From assembly GCA_964449835.1 (NCBI GenBank), contig CAYVBZ010000003.1, positions 12,219-76,218 of the forward strand: a DNA stretch of 64,000 nt. Direction: 5' to 3'. Source of the stretch: JABDGC01 sp964449835. GTDB lineage: Bacteria; Pseudomonadota; Gammaproteobacteria; DSM-16500. The notes under the pieces were generated by a model that was given only the letters and a program-made list of their open reading frames with translations, ran no database searches and was not told the origin of the DNA. How positions within the stretch are numbered: position 1 is the first letter of the stretch; each line of letters opens with the position of its first letter. Positions 22,530-31,364 of the stretch are shown here, in pieces. The position numbers and the translations under genes are program-made.

Positions 22530-23177
22530 TCACAGCCAATACGCCGTCCTCACCATAATCCTAGAAACCCAACTCATCCCCCTGCGCACCCACCCCGGTA
22601 AAGTCACTCCGCCAAGATGCACCGCTTCCTCCCGATGCCTCTCCTCATCCCGCTGCATCTGCCGCAAAATTTTTATGCTCTTCTCATCCTTCTCCGGCAA
22701 ACGCTGCAAATGCCCACTCAAATGCTTCACCACCTGCTTCTCAGTCTCTGCGAGAAACCCCAAACTCCACCGGTCGCCCGCTAACCCTGCCGTCAAACCA
22801 ATACAAAAAGACCCCGCATACCAAAGCGGATTCAAATAACTCGTATGACTCCCAAGCTCCACCAAACGCTGATTACACCAAGCCAAATGGTCCCCTTCTT
22901 CAATCGCCGCTTGCCGCAACTGCGCTCCGGTCTCACTCCCACGCGAACCCAAAGCCTGCCCATGATAAAGCGCCTGCGCGCAAATTTCGCCGGCATGATT
23001 CACTCGCATTAAGGACGCTGCCTCTTTCTTTTCCTTTGGACTCAGCTCAGGCCCTTTTTCTTCGCCGCCCGGATAGTCGCGGCCTGTTGTCTTAGGGTTG
23101 TCCCCCAAGGCACGCAATAATTGATCAAAACCCAAACAAAGCTGGTCCGCTAAAGAATAGTGTCTTTCGATTTTCAT
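22530..23177 (-). CDS. coq7: demethoxyubiquinol hydroxylase Coq7
   Basis: This 215-residue di-iron enzyme adds a hydroxyl late in ubiquinone synthesis. Ligand motifs are present: NHAGEICAQALYHGQ, EEGDHLAWC, and DEERHREEA near the C-terminus. Hydrophobic helices allow membrane attachment. The length matches the family. A GGCGG site precedes the start. Its presence means aerobic ubiquinone-based respiration. Confidence 0.93.
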   Translation of the reverse strand: MKIERHYSLADQLCLGFDQLLRALGDNPKTTGRDYPGGEEKGPELSPKEKKEAASLMRVNHAGEICAQALYHGQALGSRGSETGAQLRQAAIEEGDHLAWCNQRLVELGSHTSYLNPLWYAGSFCIGLTAGLAGDRWSLGFLAETEKQVVKHLSGHLQRLPEKDEKSIKILRQMQRDEERHREEAVHLGGVTLPGWVRRGMSWVSRIMVRTAYWL

Positions 23178-23246
23178 GAATGGCCGCCTTTCAGTTTCGC
23201 TTATTATACTGTGATAAATCCTGCAGGAATTATTGTCTCGCTGCCA

Positions 23247-24476
23247 TCACAGCTCGTGCTGTGTGGCTCTGGCTGCATAAGCTGAGTACAGTTGATATTT
23301 TTGTTCGAGAAAAATGTTGTAAGGCGTGCCCGCCCCAGCCACCGCCCAGAGCCGGTCCCCCCCCAGGTCCTGCGCGGCCACGTATTTACCACCGTTATAA
23401 CCGAAGAAATGAGTCGTGCCAATACCAGATAAATAATCCGGCAAGCCTTCAGAACAATCAAAACGAACAGGCCCCCGCCGCCTGCTCGCCACATGATGAA
23501 TCCCCGCAGCAGAAATTTCGAGATGACAGAATTGACTGCAGCGCAGCAACGCCAAGTACACCGCCGTATCAACCACATCCGTTTTTTGGCTCCACAAACT
23601 ACCCAAGGTCGGGCGCGACTTATCTTCGACATCATCATTGTTAGCATAGGCTCTCAATAAATGAACGTAATCAAGATGAAGCTGCCAACAGTCCCAAACA
23701 ATACCCTCTTCTCCATTGTCTTGAGGGTCTGGCTTAAAGGCGTTTTTTATAAAGTCTTGTATGAATCCCAGATTTAATCGCTCTTCAAAGGATTCATCAT
23801 CAGATTCTTTTGATATCTCAGCACAGCTAGTCACCTCATTAATTAATACTTCGATTTCATTCAGATAACGGACATTTCGCTCTTCTGTAGCACGTTTATG
23901 GCGATATTCCGATGCTTCTTCTAATTGTTGTTGTAATTGGCTTTTAATAAAATGGTTTTCTGGACCATTAAACAAGGAAAACACCATCGGAATCAAAGCA
24001 TAGGGTTTAGCGCCCTCTTGCACCTCGACCACTTCAAATTCGTCTAGTGCAGCCAACGCTCCGATTATAGAGCTTCTTCTAATTCGCCGCCCAGAGCGAT
24101 CTTTTATTTCTATCGGAAACGGCAGTGTCTGTAAAATATTCGGGTTTTTCTCTATGAAGGCCAAGGTTTCATTTACCTTGATGCGATGTGCTAAATTATG
24201 CAAGGCCTTCGTGGCGGCTGAAGCAACAAGGGATGCTCTGCATTCAAAAAAGAAAGAACCTTTTGAAGGAAAACCAAACCTAAAGTTACTTTTTTCTTTC
24301 TGTTTTTCTATCATGTTGTCCTTTTTGTCCCAGGGCAAATGAGACAAAAAAGAGAGACTATGCCGCTGCAGCGCTATGGGGAGGCGATCAAAAACGGACA
24401 GGTTCTCCTGATTGAAAACAGGCTCTTGATTTATCTCTTCTTGGTCCGCTAATGCTCTACTATCTGTACTCTTCAT
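23247..24476 (-). CDS. hypothetical protein with F-box-like N-terminus, candidate effector
   Basis: No enzyme family is evident in these 409 residues. Near residue 30 the segment FDRLPIALQRHSLSFLSHLPW resembles an F-box, the eukaryotic motif that binds Skp1; Legionellales use such domains in secreted effectors. A coiled, charged stretch (about 185-225) precedes acidic runs. There is no signal peptide or membrane helix. The C-terminal third (GTTHFFGYNGGKYVAAQDLG) is unplaced. It ends 70 bases before coq7. Both the F-box reading and secretion are inference. Confidence 0.6.
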   Translation of the reverse strand: MKSTDSRALADQEEINQEPVFNQENLSVFDRLPIALQRHSLSFLSHLPWDKKDNMIEKQKEKSNFRFGFPSKGSFFFECRASLVASAATKALHNLAHRIKVNETLAFIEKNPNILQTLPFPIEIKDRSGRRIRRSSIIGALAALDEFEVVEVQEGAKPYALIPMVFSLFNGPENHFIKSQLQQQLEEASEYRHKRATEERNVRYLNEIEVLINEVTSCAEISKESDDESFEERLNLGFIQDFIKNAFKPDPQDNGEEGIVWDCWQLHLDYVHLLRAYANNDDVEDKSRPTLGSLWSQKTDVVDTAVYLALLRCSQFCHLEISAAGIHHVASRRRGPVRFDCSEGLPDYLSGIGTTHFFGYNGGKYVAAQDLGGDRLWAVAGAGTPYNIFLEQKYQLYSAYAARATQHEL

Positions 24477-24609
24477 ATGGTTAGCCTGCCTTTTTTTATA
24501 TATTTATGCATTATTTTACAACAAATTAAATCCGAAATAGCCACAGAAAGCCAAAAAGTGTAAGATAAGGCCCGAAAAAAAGCATCCTCTATTTAAAAGG
24601 ACTCACAGC

Positions 24610-25770
24610 GTGGGCGTCTCAAAACACTACCACTCCCAACTGGTCAAAAAGCATAAAAACCAGCCTGCCCGGGTCATGAAAATAGACACGCCCCATGGCG
24701 AGGTCCTAACACCCACTTTTATGCCAGTCGGAACGCATGCCATTGTTAATTATCTAACGCCAGCAGACTTGCTGCAAACCGGCAGCCCATTAATCTTAGG
24801 CGGCAATACCTATCACATGCTCATGAAGCCCGGTCTCGAAGTCATTGAAAAAGCCGGCGGCATGCATACTTTCATGGGCTGGAAAAACGCCATGTTAACG
24901 GATAGCGGCGGCTTTCAAGTTTTGAGCTTGGCGCAAAAAGGCGGCCTGTGCCGCATCGACGAAGATGGCGCGCATTTCAAGCATCCAATCAGCGGACAGG
25001 TTTTGCATCTCACGCCACAGACTTCGATTCAAACCCAGAAAATAATCGGCGCCGATATCATTATGGCCTTTGATGAATGCACGCCAGAGACCGGCGGACG
25101 CGATGCTGCTATCGCCGCGCTGCAACGCACCCACCGTTGGCTGCTGCTCTCCAAAGAGGAACAAGAAAAAAATCCCTGCTCGGCTTACGGGCACCGCCAA
25201 GCTTTATTTGGCATCATTCAAGGCGGCAGCTATCCTGATTTACGCGAAGAAAGCGCGCGCTTTGTTTTAGATTTAGATCTTGAAGGTATCGGCATCGGCG
25301 GAGAAGTGATTGGTTTCGACATGAAAAAAACTGTGGAGATCATCAGCTGGCTGCGCCCGCTCTTGCCCGAGCATAAAGTTCGCTACACCATGGGTGTCGG
25401 TCTTAGGCCCCAAGACTTAATTGATGTTGTCTCAGAAGGCGTCGACATTTTCGACTGCGTTGCGCCGACCCGCAATGCGCGACATGGTTCACTCTATCAC
25501 GGACGGACTGTGGAAAAAGAAGGACGGCCCCATTTCGAGTTTGAGGGAGAAAAAGACCACATCCTCATCAAAAAAAGCATCTATGCCAAAGACCCGCGCC
25601 CCATCCTTGAAGACTGCGGCTGCTACACCTGCCAAAATTTCTCCCGCGCCTATCTGCACTATTTATTCAAAGAACAGAAACTCGGCTACGCCCATCTCGC
25701 CTGCATCCATAATATACATGTGATGCAAGCGGTCTGCTTGCAGCTACAACAATGGATTATGGCAAGCTAG
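24610..25770 (+). CDS. tgt: queuine tRNA-ribosyltransferase (tRNA-guanine transglycosylase)
   Basis: This 386-residue enzyme swaps guanine 34 for the queuine precursor in tRNAs with GUN anticodons. The substrate-pocket motif LTDSGGFQVLSLA, GGEVIGF, the catalytic region FDCVAPTRNARHG, and zinc ligands in CGCYTCQNFSRAYLHYL are all present. It begins with GTG after AAAAGGA; the next in-frame ATG at 24676 would cut conserved sequence. No queA lies beside it. Confidence 0.93.
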   Translation: MGVSKHYHSQLVKKHKNQPARVMKIDTPHGEVLTPTFMPVGTHAIVNYLTPADLLQTGSPLILGGNTYHMLMKPGLEVIEKAGGMHTFMGWKNAMLTDSGGFQVLSLAQKGGLCRIDEDGAHFKHPISGQVLHLTPQTSIQTQKIIGADIIMAFDECTPETGGRDAAIAALQRTHRWLLLSKEEQEKNPCSAYGHRQALFGIIQGGSYPDLREESARFVLDLDLEGIGIGGEVIGFDMKKTVEIISWLRPLLPEHKVRYTMGVGLRPQDLIDVVSEGVDIFDCVAPTRNARHGSLYHGRTVEKEGRPHFEFEGEKDHILIKKSIYAKDPRPILEDCGCYTCQNFSRAYLHYLFKEQKLGYAHLACIHNIHVMQAVCLQLQQWIMAS

Positions 25771-25818
25771 ACAGATATGATATTCTAAAATTCTAGGGAA
25801 AATTTTTAAGGACAATAC

Positions 25819-26283
25819 ATGCCCGCCTGGTCAATGCATTTTGAAATGGAAATGGTCCTTCGCATCGTCCTCGCCTGTTTATTAGGCGGCCTACTTGGCT
25901 GGGAGCGCGAGCGTCATGGCATCTACTCCGCAGGCATCCGCACTTACAGCGCTATCTCGATCGGCGCCTGTGTCTTTGGCATCATTTCACTTTATATCGC
26001 CCACGACCCGACGCACGTCGCCGCCAACGTCATCACCGGCATCGGCTTTCTCGGCGGCGGCATTATCTTCCGTCAGGAAGGCAACTATATCGCCGGCGTC
26101 ACCACCGCCGCCACCTTATGGGCCGCGGCCGCTATCGGTCTTTCCATTGCCTATGGCATGTATCTCATCGGCCTTTGCACAACCATCCTCATTTATCTTT
26201 TACTCTACTTGCCCCGTCTCACTTGGTGGCACAAGATTTCTCATCCCCGCCGCCACCGCCTCAGAGGGCCTGAGGAAAGTTAG
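25819..26283 (+). CDS. mgtC: MgtC/SapB-family membrane protein
   Basis: This 154-residue protein has four or five hydrophobic helices and the family signatures LLGGLLGWERERHG near the start and GIGFLGGGIIFRQ near residue 74. MgtC proteins help pathogens survive inside macrophages and under low magnesium, partly by acting on ATP synthase. It lacks the longer cytoplasmic C-terminus of Salmonella MgtC and is nearer the SapB form. The end overlaps the convergent grxD gene by 4 bases. Confidence 0.88.
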   Translation: MPAWSMHFEMEMVLRIVLACLLGGLLGWERERHGIYSAGIRTYSAISIGACVFGIISLYIAHDPTHVAANVITGIGFLGGGIIFRQEGNYIAGVTTAATLWAAAAIGLSIAYGMYLIGLCTTILIYLLLYLPRLTWWHKISHPRRHRLRGPEES

Positions 26284-26594
26284 GCAATCAAATCTTGAAT
26301 CAGCGTTTGTAATTCGCCGTTTTCAAACATTTCCGCGACGATGTCACTGCCGCCGATAAATTGCTGCTTGATATAAACCTGCGGCACCGTCGGCCAATTG
26401 GAATATTCTTTAATCCCCTGCCGAATTTCAGGATTCTCTAAAACATTCACCGCCGCAAACGGCAGCCCGCAAGCCTTCAAAGTATTCGCCGCTCGCGCAG
26501 AAAACCCACACTGCGGTGCATCCGGCGTTCCCTTCATGAATATGATAATTGGGTTTGCTTCAATTTGTTGCTTGATGTTTTCTAAGATAGACAT
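26280..26594 (-). CDS. grxD: monothiol glutaredoxin, Grx4 type
   Basis: This 104-residue protein has the CGFS active site (PQCGFSARA), the IIFMKGTP strand before it and the WPTVPQVYIKQQFIGGSDI glutathione-binding segment. Monothiol glutaredoxins bind a [2Fe-2S] cluster between two subunits and pass it to targets. Its position next to the suf operon fits that job. It has its own start and a purine-rich leader. Confidence 0.95.
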   Translation of the reverse strand: MSILENIKQQIEANPIIIFMKGTPDAPQCGFSARAANTLKACGLPFAAVNVLENPEIRQGIKEYSNWPTVPQVYIKQQFIGGSDIVAEMFENGELQTLIQDLIA

Positions 26595-26631
26595 TTTTTT
26601 TCCTCTTTAAATAAATTCAAATTATATTAGT

Positions 26632-27171
26632 TCACAAAAGCCCCAACTGCAGCTTCGCCACCTCTGACATCTTCTCCCGGTCCCAAGGCGGGTCAAACAC
26701 CAAGTCCACCTGCACCTCCATCACACCCCGAATCGCCTTCAGTTTCTCCTGAATATCACTCACCAACACAGGCCCCATCCCGCAACCCGGCGCAGTCAGC
26801 GTCATTTTAATTTCAACCCGATACGCCTCTCTGCCCAAAGGCAAAACCACCGTCTCATAAATCAACCCTAAATCCACCACATTCACCGGAATCTCCGGAT
26901 CAAAGCAAGTCTTCAACTGCGCCTCAATTTTCTGCTCCAGGCTGCCTTCCATTTCATTAATGTCAGGCTCCTCCAAAATCACCAACCCCAAAGCATCCCC
27001 ATCCTTTCCCGCAATCCGCACCAAATTCCCATTCACATAAACCGTATAGGAATTTCCCAAGGCCTGCGTCACCATCACAAAACTACCCTGCTTCACCGAC
27101 ACCTTAGCGCCAGAAGGAATCAGCGCCGCCTCACAATCCCGTTTCACTTCAATGGATTCATTTTTAAACAT
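26632..27171 (-). CDS. sufT: SufT, Fe-S assembly protein (DUF59)
   Basis: From ATG 27171 the protein has 179 residues. The C-terminal half is a DUF59/MIP18 domain (CFDPEIPVNVVDLGLIYE and TLTAPGCGMGPVLVSDIQEK), in which the cysteine of APGCGM is conserved. The N-terminal half is the SufT-specific beta region. SufT helps mature Fe-S proteins, especially at high demand. The start overlaps the sufA stop by 8 bases; an earlier start at 27207 would run deeper into sufA. Confidence 0.88.
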   Translation of the reverse strand: MFKNESIEVKRDCEAALIPSGAKVSVKQGSFVMVTQALGNSYTVYVNGNLVRIAGKDGDALGLVILEEPDINEMEGSLEQKIEAQLKTCFDPEIPVNVVDLGLIYETVVLPLGREAYRVEIKMTLTAPGCGMGPVLVSDIQEKLKAIRGVMEVQVDLVFDPPWDREKMSEVAKLQLGLL

Positions 27172-27508
27172 GGAAACTCTCACCACAGCCGCAACGGCTT
27201 TTCTCATTTGGATTAATAAAAACTAATTTTTTCTGCTTCAACCCGCCTTCTTTATTTTCCTCGATAAAGTCGACCGTGAGCCCCTTCACCTGATCGACAC
27301 AAGTCGGGTCCACAAAAACCGTGAAGGCTTCTTTCAGCTGAAACTGCAAATCACCCTCAAACTCCTGGGAAACAATCGTCGGTGCGTAACTATAACCAGA
27401 GCAGCCTGTTTTTTTAACGCTGACCCGAAAACCTAAGCCTGGCTCCTTAGCCAGCATCCCTTTGATATGCCTTACGGCGGCCTCTGTAAAACGCAATAAC
27501 TCATTCAT
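27164..27508 (-). CDS. sufA: A-type Fe-S carrier protein (SufA/IscA/ErpA family)
   Basis: This 114-residue carrier has the three conserved cysteines: one in KKTGCSGYSY and two in the C-terminal CGCGESF. A-type carriers take clusters from the scaffold and give them to apoproteins. Placement between sufU and sufT suggests it serves the SUF machinery. The name sufA is by context, since sequence alone does not separate it from IscA or ErpA. Confidence 0.9.
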   Translation of the reverse strand: MNELLRFTEAAVRHIKGMLAKEPGLGFRVSVKKTGCSGYSYAPTIVSQEFEGDLQFQLKEAFTVFVDPTCVDQVKGLTVDFIEENKEGGLKQKKLVFINPNEKSRCGCGESFHV

Positions 27509-27518
27509 GCTCTTCTCC

Positions 27519-27971
27519 TCACTCCGTACTCACTGGCTTATCATCCTCAGCTAGCGCCGCTCGTAGCGTATGCCAAGCCAAGGTCGCACACTTCACCCGC
27601 ACTGGAAATTCAGACAAATTTTTAAAGGCTGCAAGCTTGCCTAGACCCACTTCTAAATCTTCCGGATGATCGTTTTCCGTCACCAAGCAATGAAAGTCCT
27701 CAAAGAACTTTTCAGCTTCCGCAAGCGTCTTGCCTTCCAAGACTTCCGTCATCAAAGATGCCGACGCCATGGAAATAGCACAGCCTTTCCCTTCAAAACG
27801 CAGCGCTTGAATCACGCCCCCTTTTTCATCCACATAGAGCGTCACTCGATCACCGCATAAAGGATTGTGCCCCTCACGGCAATGCTTCGCGCCGGCCAAA
27901 ACGCCAAAGTTGCGTGGCGAGCGGCCATGGTCCACAATCATTTCTTGATATAAATCTCTTAAGTCTGACAT
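27519..27971 (-). CDS. sufU: SufU zinc-dependent sulfurtransferase
   Basis: This 150-residue IscU-like protein has the SufU ligand set: NPLCGDR, GKGCAISMASASLM and VKCATLAWHTL. The insertion between the second and third ligands is longer than in IscU. SufU accepts persulfide from SufS rather than acting as a scaffold, as known from Gram-positive bacteria. It starts right after the sufS stop. No sufE gene is present, which agrees with SufU filling that role. Confidence 0.9.
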   Translation of the reverse strand: MSDLRDLYQEMIVDHGRSPRNFGVLAGAKHCREGHNPLCGDRVTLYVDEKGGVIQALRFEGKGCAISMASASLMTEVLEGKTLAEAEKFFEDFHCLVTENDHPEDLEVGLGKLAAFKNLSEFPVRVKCATLAWHTLRAALAEDDKPVSTE

Positions 27972-29219
27972 TTAGGCAAAAAACCTCTTCGCAAATAAAA
28001 GCCCTTCCACCAAGGCTTCGATATCTTCCTGGTTATTATACAAACCCAAAGACAGCCGCGCGGTAGCGGGCAGGCCTAAGCGCTCCATCAAAGGCATAGC
28101 GCAATGATGACCGACGCGAATGGCGATGCCTTCCCGGTCCAAGACCGTGCCCAAATCATGGGGATGAATATTTTCAAGCTCAAAAGAAAGCACACCCGCT
28201 TTCTGTTCAGCCATTCCGATCAAACGCAACCCTGGGATGGCGCTTAACTTTTCAGCCGCCTCCGTTAAAAGGGCTTGTTCATGAGAAAAAATATTTTCAA
28301 GACCGGCTGCTTCGAGATAGGAAAGCGCCGCGCCAAAACCCACCACGCCGGCAATATTCGGCGTGCCCGCCTCAAATTTATAAGGCAGTTGATGATAAGT
28401 TGTCTTGGCAAAGGAAACCGTCTCAATCATGTCACCACCGCCTTGGTAAGGAGGCAGCTCTTCCAGCCATTCTTTTTTGCCGTATAAAACACCCACCCCG
28501 GTTGGGCCATAGGCCTTGTGGCTGGAAAAAACATAAAAGTCACAACCGAGCGCCTGCACGTCCACTGGCAAGCGGCCAAAGGCTTGCGCGCCGTCCACCA
28601 AAACCGGCACCTGCCGCGCATGCGCCCTGCGCGTAATTTCTTGAATCGGATTGATCGTGCCCAAGACATTGGACACCTGTGTCACCGCGACCAACTTGCT
28701 GCGCTCATTCAATAAATTTTGATAGGCCTCTAAATCCAGCTCGCCTTGGTCAGACATCGGAATGACGCGTAAGACCGCGCCGGTTTGTTCACAAAGCAAC
28801 TGCCAGGGCACAATATTGGAGTGGTGCTCCATCACGCTTAAAATAATTTCATCGTTTTTTTGAATGAAGCGCCGGCCATAAGACTGCGCGACCAGATTAA
28901 TACCTTCTGTCGCGCCCTTCACAAAAATCACCTCCTGGTTTGATTTCGCATTGATAAAACGGCGAACTTGCTCGCGCGTGTTTTCATAAGCGCGGGTCGC
29001 GCGCTCGCTCAAGGCGTGGACGCCGCGGTGCACATTGGCATGGTCGTTTGTGTAATAGTGAACTAAGGCGTCCAACACAACCTGCGGTTTCTGGCTTGAA
29101 GCCGCGCTGTCCAGATAAACTAGCGGCTTGCCATGGGCCTTCTGCGCTAAGATGGGAAAATCACCTCGCAGCGCATCAAAATCGGGGCCCCCTGTTTGAA
29201 TCAAATTATGCTTTAACAT
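27972..29219 (-). CDS. sufS: cysteine desulfurase SufS
   Basis: This 415-residue PLP enzyme takes sulfur from cysteine. The PLP lysine lies in FSSHKAYGPTG, and the active cysteine in VGHHCAMPLM. YLDSAASSQKP near the start is typical of group II desulfurases. I choose ATG 29219, whose ATGTTAA overlaps the sufD stop, over an ATG at 29240. It belongs to the sufBCDSUAT operon. Confidence 0.95.
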   Translation of the reverse strand: MLKHNLIQTGGPDFDALRGDFPILAQKAHGKPLVYLDSAASSQKPQVVLDALVHYYTNDHANVHRGVHALSERATRAYENTREQVRRFINAKSNQEVIFVKGATEGINLVAQSYGRRFIQKNDEIILSVMEHHSNIVPWQLLCEQTGAVLRVIPMSDQGELDLEAYQNLLNERSKLVAVTQVSNVLGTINPIQEITRRAHARQVPVLVDGAQAFGRLPVDVQALGCDFYVFSSHKAYGPTGVGVLYGKKEWLEELPPYQGGGDMIETVSFAKTTYHQLPYKFEAGTPNIAGVVGFGAALSYLEAAGLENIFSHEQALLTEAAEKLSAIPGLRLIGMAEQKAGVLSFELENIHPHDLGTVLDREGIAIRVGHHCAMPLMERLGLPATARLSLGLYNNQEDIEALVEGLLFAKRFFA

Positions 29220-30550
29220 GGCTTCAAATGCTTCCCCCACTCTTCATGCATCATTTGGACCAACCACGGTAGCGTCACACCACGCAACACCGCTTCCACA
29301 AAAGCTTGCAACAAAAGCGTCACCGCTTCTGCACGGTCAATGCCGCGCGCGCAAAGATAAAACAAACTGTCTTCATCTAACTGTCCTGTTGTCGCGCCGT
29401 GTCGACACTGCACCTCGTCCGCATAAATCTCGAGCTCAGGCTTCGTATCCACTTCGGAAAACGGCGACAAAAGTAAATTATGGTTGACTTGCTCCGCCTG
29501 CGTTTTCTTGCCCTCTGGCCGCACATGCACCTTGCCATTGAACACGGCGCGGGACTGCTTGGCTAAAACACCGCGGTAATCCATGGCGCTTTGCGTATGC
29601 GCAGCAGCATGGTCCACGTAAACATGATGATCAATCACCTGACCGTCTGCATCCAAACCATAAAAGCCGTTCGTCCGGCAAACCGCATGTGGCTCCCGCA
29701 AAAGGACCGTGAGCTCGTTGCGAGACAGTTGACCGCCGGTCGCAAAGGAACAAGCATTTAATTTGCTGTTCTGTTTTTGATAGAAAAAAAGATTGGCGAT
29801 GTGCTTTGCGGCGGGCGCTTCATTTTGTACTTTGTAATAATTCAGTTGCGCGTCTCTGCCGATGAAACAATCCAGCGCCGCGTTAATAAAATAATGGTCG
29901 GCCCCCGCGCTGCGATACTCTTCCGTCACAGTAAGCTGGCTGTCGTTCTCAAGAATAATCAAATGGCGTGGATGCGCTATAAAGCCGTCCTGGCCGAGCG
30001 AAAGCGACAAAATATGCAGCGGTTTAGCTAAGCTCGCGCCGCGAGGTAAATAAACAAACAACCCATCGGAAAAAAAAGCGGCGTTAAGACTTGCAAAAGG
30101 ATGCTTTTGCGCGTCAATTTCTTTCAGTAAATAAGCGCTGATTAAAGACGCATGCGTTGCGATAGCTTCACGCATACTGCTCACCATCACGCCTTCCGGT
30201 AACTTAGAAACGGTGGAAAATTGCGGCGCATACTGGCCATTCACGAAGACCGCGAGCAAACTGTCGCGCCTGCGTTCTGCAAAAAAAGTCTGCCACGCTC
30301 CCTTTTCAAGTAAATTCGTCGCAACCTGTTGCGGCGTCTGAAAGGCGGTTTTTCCCAAAAAAGAAACGTCGGTGTATTTCCAAGCCTCTTCCCGGCGCGA
30401 AGGCAAGCCGCGGCGCTCAAACTGAGAAAATTGTTCTCGCCGAAATTTTTCCAAAAAATCGCCGCTCTGGAAAGAAGACGGACTTTGTTCAAAGGCCGTC
30501 TTCAACCAAGAGAGCGTGTCTGTTTTGTTTGTCGTTGGTCTTTCCGTCAT
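29213..30550 (-). CDS. sufD: SufD, Fe-S scaffold component
   Basis: SufD pairs with SufB in the SufBC2D scaffold. This 445-residue protein has the beta-helix core and the family's C-terminal region CRHGATTGQLDEDSLFYLCA, with the conserved histidine. The N-terminal helical part carries the RREEAWKYTD motif. Its start overlaps the sufC stop by 4 bases. Confidence 0.95.
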   Translation of the reverse strand: MTERPTTNKTDTLSWLKTAFEQSPSSFQSGDFLEKFRREQFSQFERRGLPSRREEAWKYTDVSFLGKTAFQTPQQVATNLLEKGAWQTFFAERRRDSLLAVFVNGQYAPQFSTVSKLPEGVMVSSMREAIATHASLISAYLLKEIDAQKHPFASLNAAFFSDGLFVYLPRGASLAKPLHILSLSLGQDGFIAHPRHLIILENDSQLTVTEEYRSAGADHYFINAALDCFIGRDAQLNYYKVQNEAPAAKHIANLFFYQKQNSKLNACSFATGGQLSRNELTVLLREPHAVCRTNGFYGLDADGQVIDHHVYVDHAAAHTQSAMDYRGVLAKQSRAVFNGKVHVRPEGKKTQAEQVNHNLLLSPFSEVDTKPELEIYADEVQCRHGATTGQLDEDSLFYLCARGIDRAEAVTLLLQAFVEAVLRGVTLPWLVQMMHEEWGKHLKPC

Positions 30551-31323
30551 GACGCGGACTCTTTATTTTGCTGCTCTAACCAACGATACCCTTTTTCTTC
30601 CAAGGAAAGCGCCAAGGCTTTGTCGCCGGACTTGATGATGTCCCCTTTGGCCATGACATGAACGTGATCAGGCACGATATAATCCAAAAGCCGCTGATAA
30701 TGCGTGACCATGATAATGCTTCGGCCAGCATCCCGCAGACTGTTGACGCAGCGCGCGACCATTTGCAGCGCGTCGATATCAAGACCAGAGTCGATCTCAT
30801 CTAAAATAATCAAACGCGGTTCCAGCAAGAGCATTTGCAGAATTTCATTGCGCTTCTTTTCGCCGCCGGAAAAACCTTCATTCACGGCGCGATTTAAAAA
30901 GGCTTCGTTCAAGCCGACTTCTTTAATTTTAGTTTTGACCAAGGCGAGAAAGTCCACGGCATCAAGCGGCTTCAAGTTGCGCTGGCCGCGCACTTTGTTC
31001 AAGGCAGTGCGTAAAAAATAAGTATTGTTCACACCTGGAATTTCAACCGGATATTGAAAAGCCAAAAAAAGCCCGCGCGCCGCGCGCTCTTCCGCGGACA
31101 AGCCCAGCAAATCTTCCTCTCCAAAACGCACTGCGCCCTGGTTGATTTCATAACCTTCACGGCCCGCCAAGACATTGGCCAGCGTGCTCTTACCCGAACC
31201 ATTCGGCCCCATGACCGCATGGACTTCACCAGGCGCGACTGAAAGCGTCAAACCGCGCAGAATTTGCTTGGTCTTCTGTTTATCGTCCTGCACGGACACA
31301 TGAAGCTTGTCTATCTGCAACAT
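30547..31323 (-). CDS. sufC: SufC, ATPase of the SUF complex
   Basis: This 258-residue ABC ATPase has Walker A GPNGSGKST, the signature FSGGEKKRNE and Walker B LIILDEIDSGLD. It drives conformational change in SufB-SufD during cluster assembly and is soluble. The SGGEKKR form is SufC-specific. It lies between sufB and sufD in the operon. Confidence 0.96.
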   Translation of the reverse strand: MLQIDKLHVSVQDDKQKTKQILRGLTLSVAPGEVHAVMGPNGSGKSTLANVLAGREGYEINQGAVRFGEEDLLGLSAEERAARGLFLAFQYPVEIPGVNNTYFLRTALNKVRGQRNLKPLDAVDFLALVKTKIKEVGLNEAFLNRAVNEGFSGGEKKRNEILQMLLLEPRLIILDEIDSGLDIDALQMVARCVNSLRDAGRSIIMVTHYQRLLDYIVPDHVHVMAKGDIIKSGDKALALSLEEKGYRWLEQQNKESAS

Positions 31324-31364
31324 AAAAACCTCGTTTCAGTTTGATTATCAACCCACACCGCCAA

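Noticed and set aside
23180..23647. Frames overlapping the 3' end of the F-box-like gene on both strands
   Set aside because: They are out-of-frame shadows with proline, cysteine and arginine-rich composition and no ribosome site.
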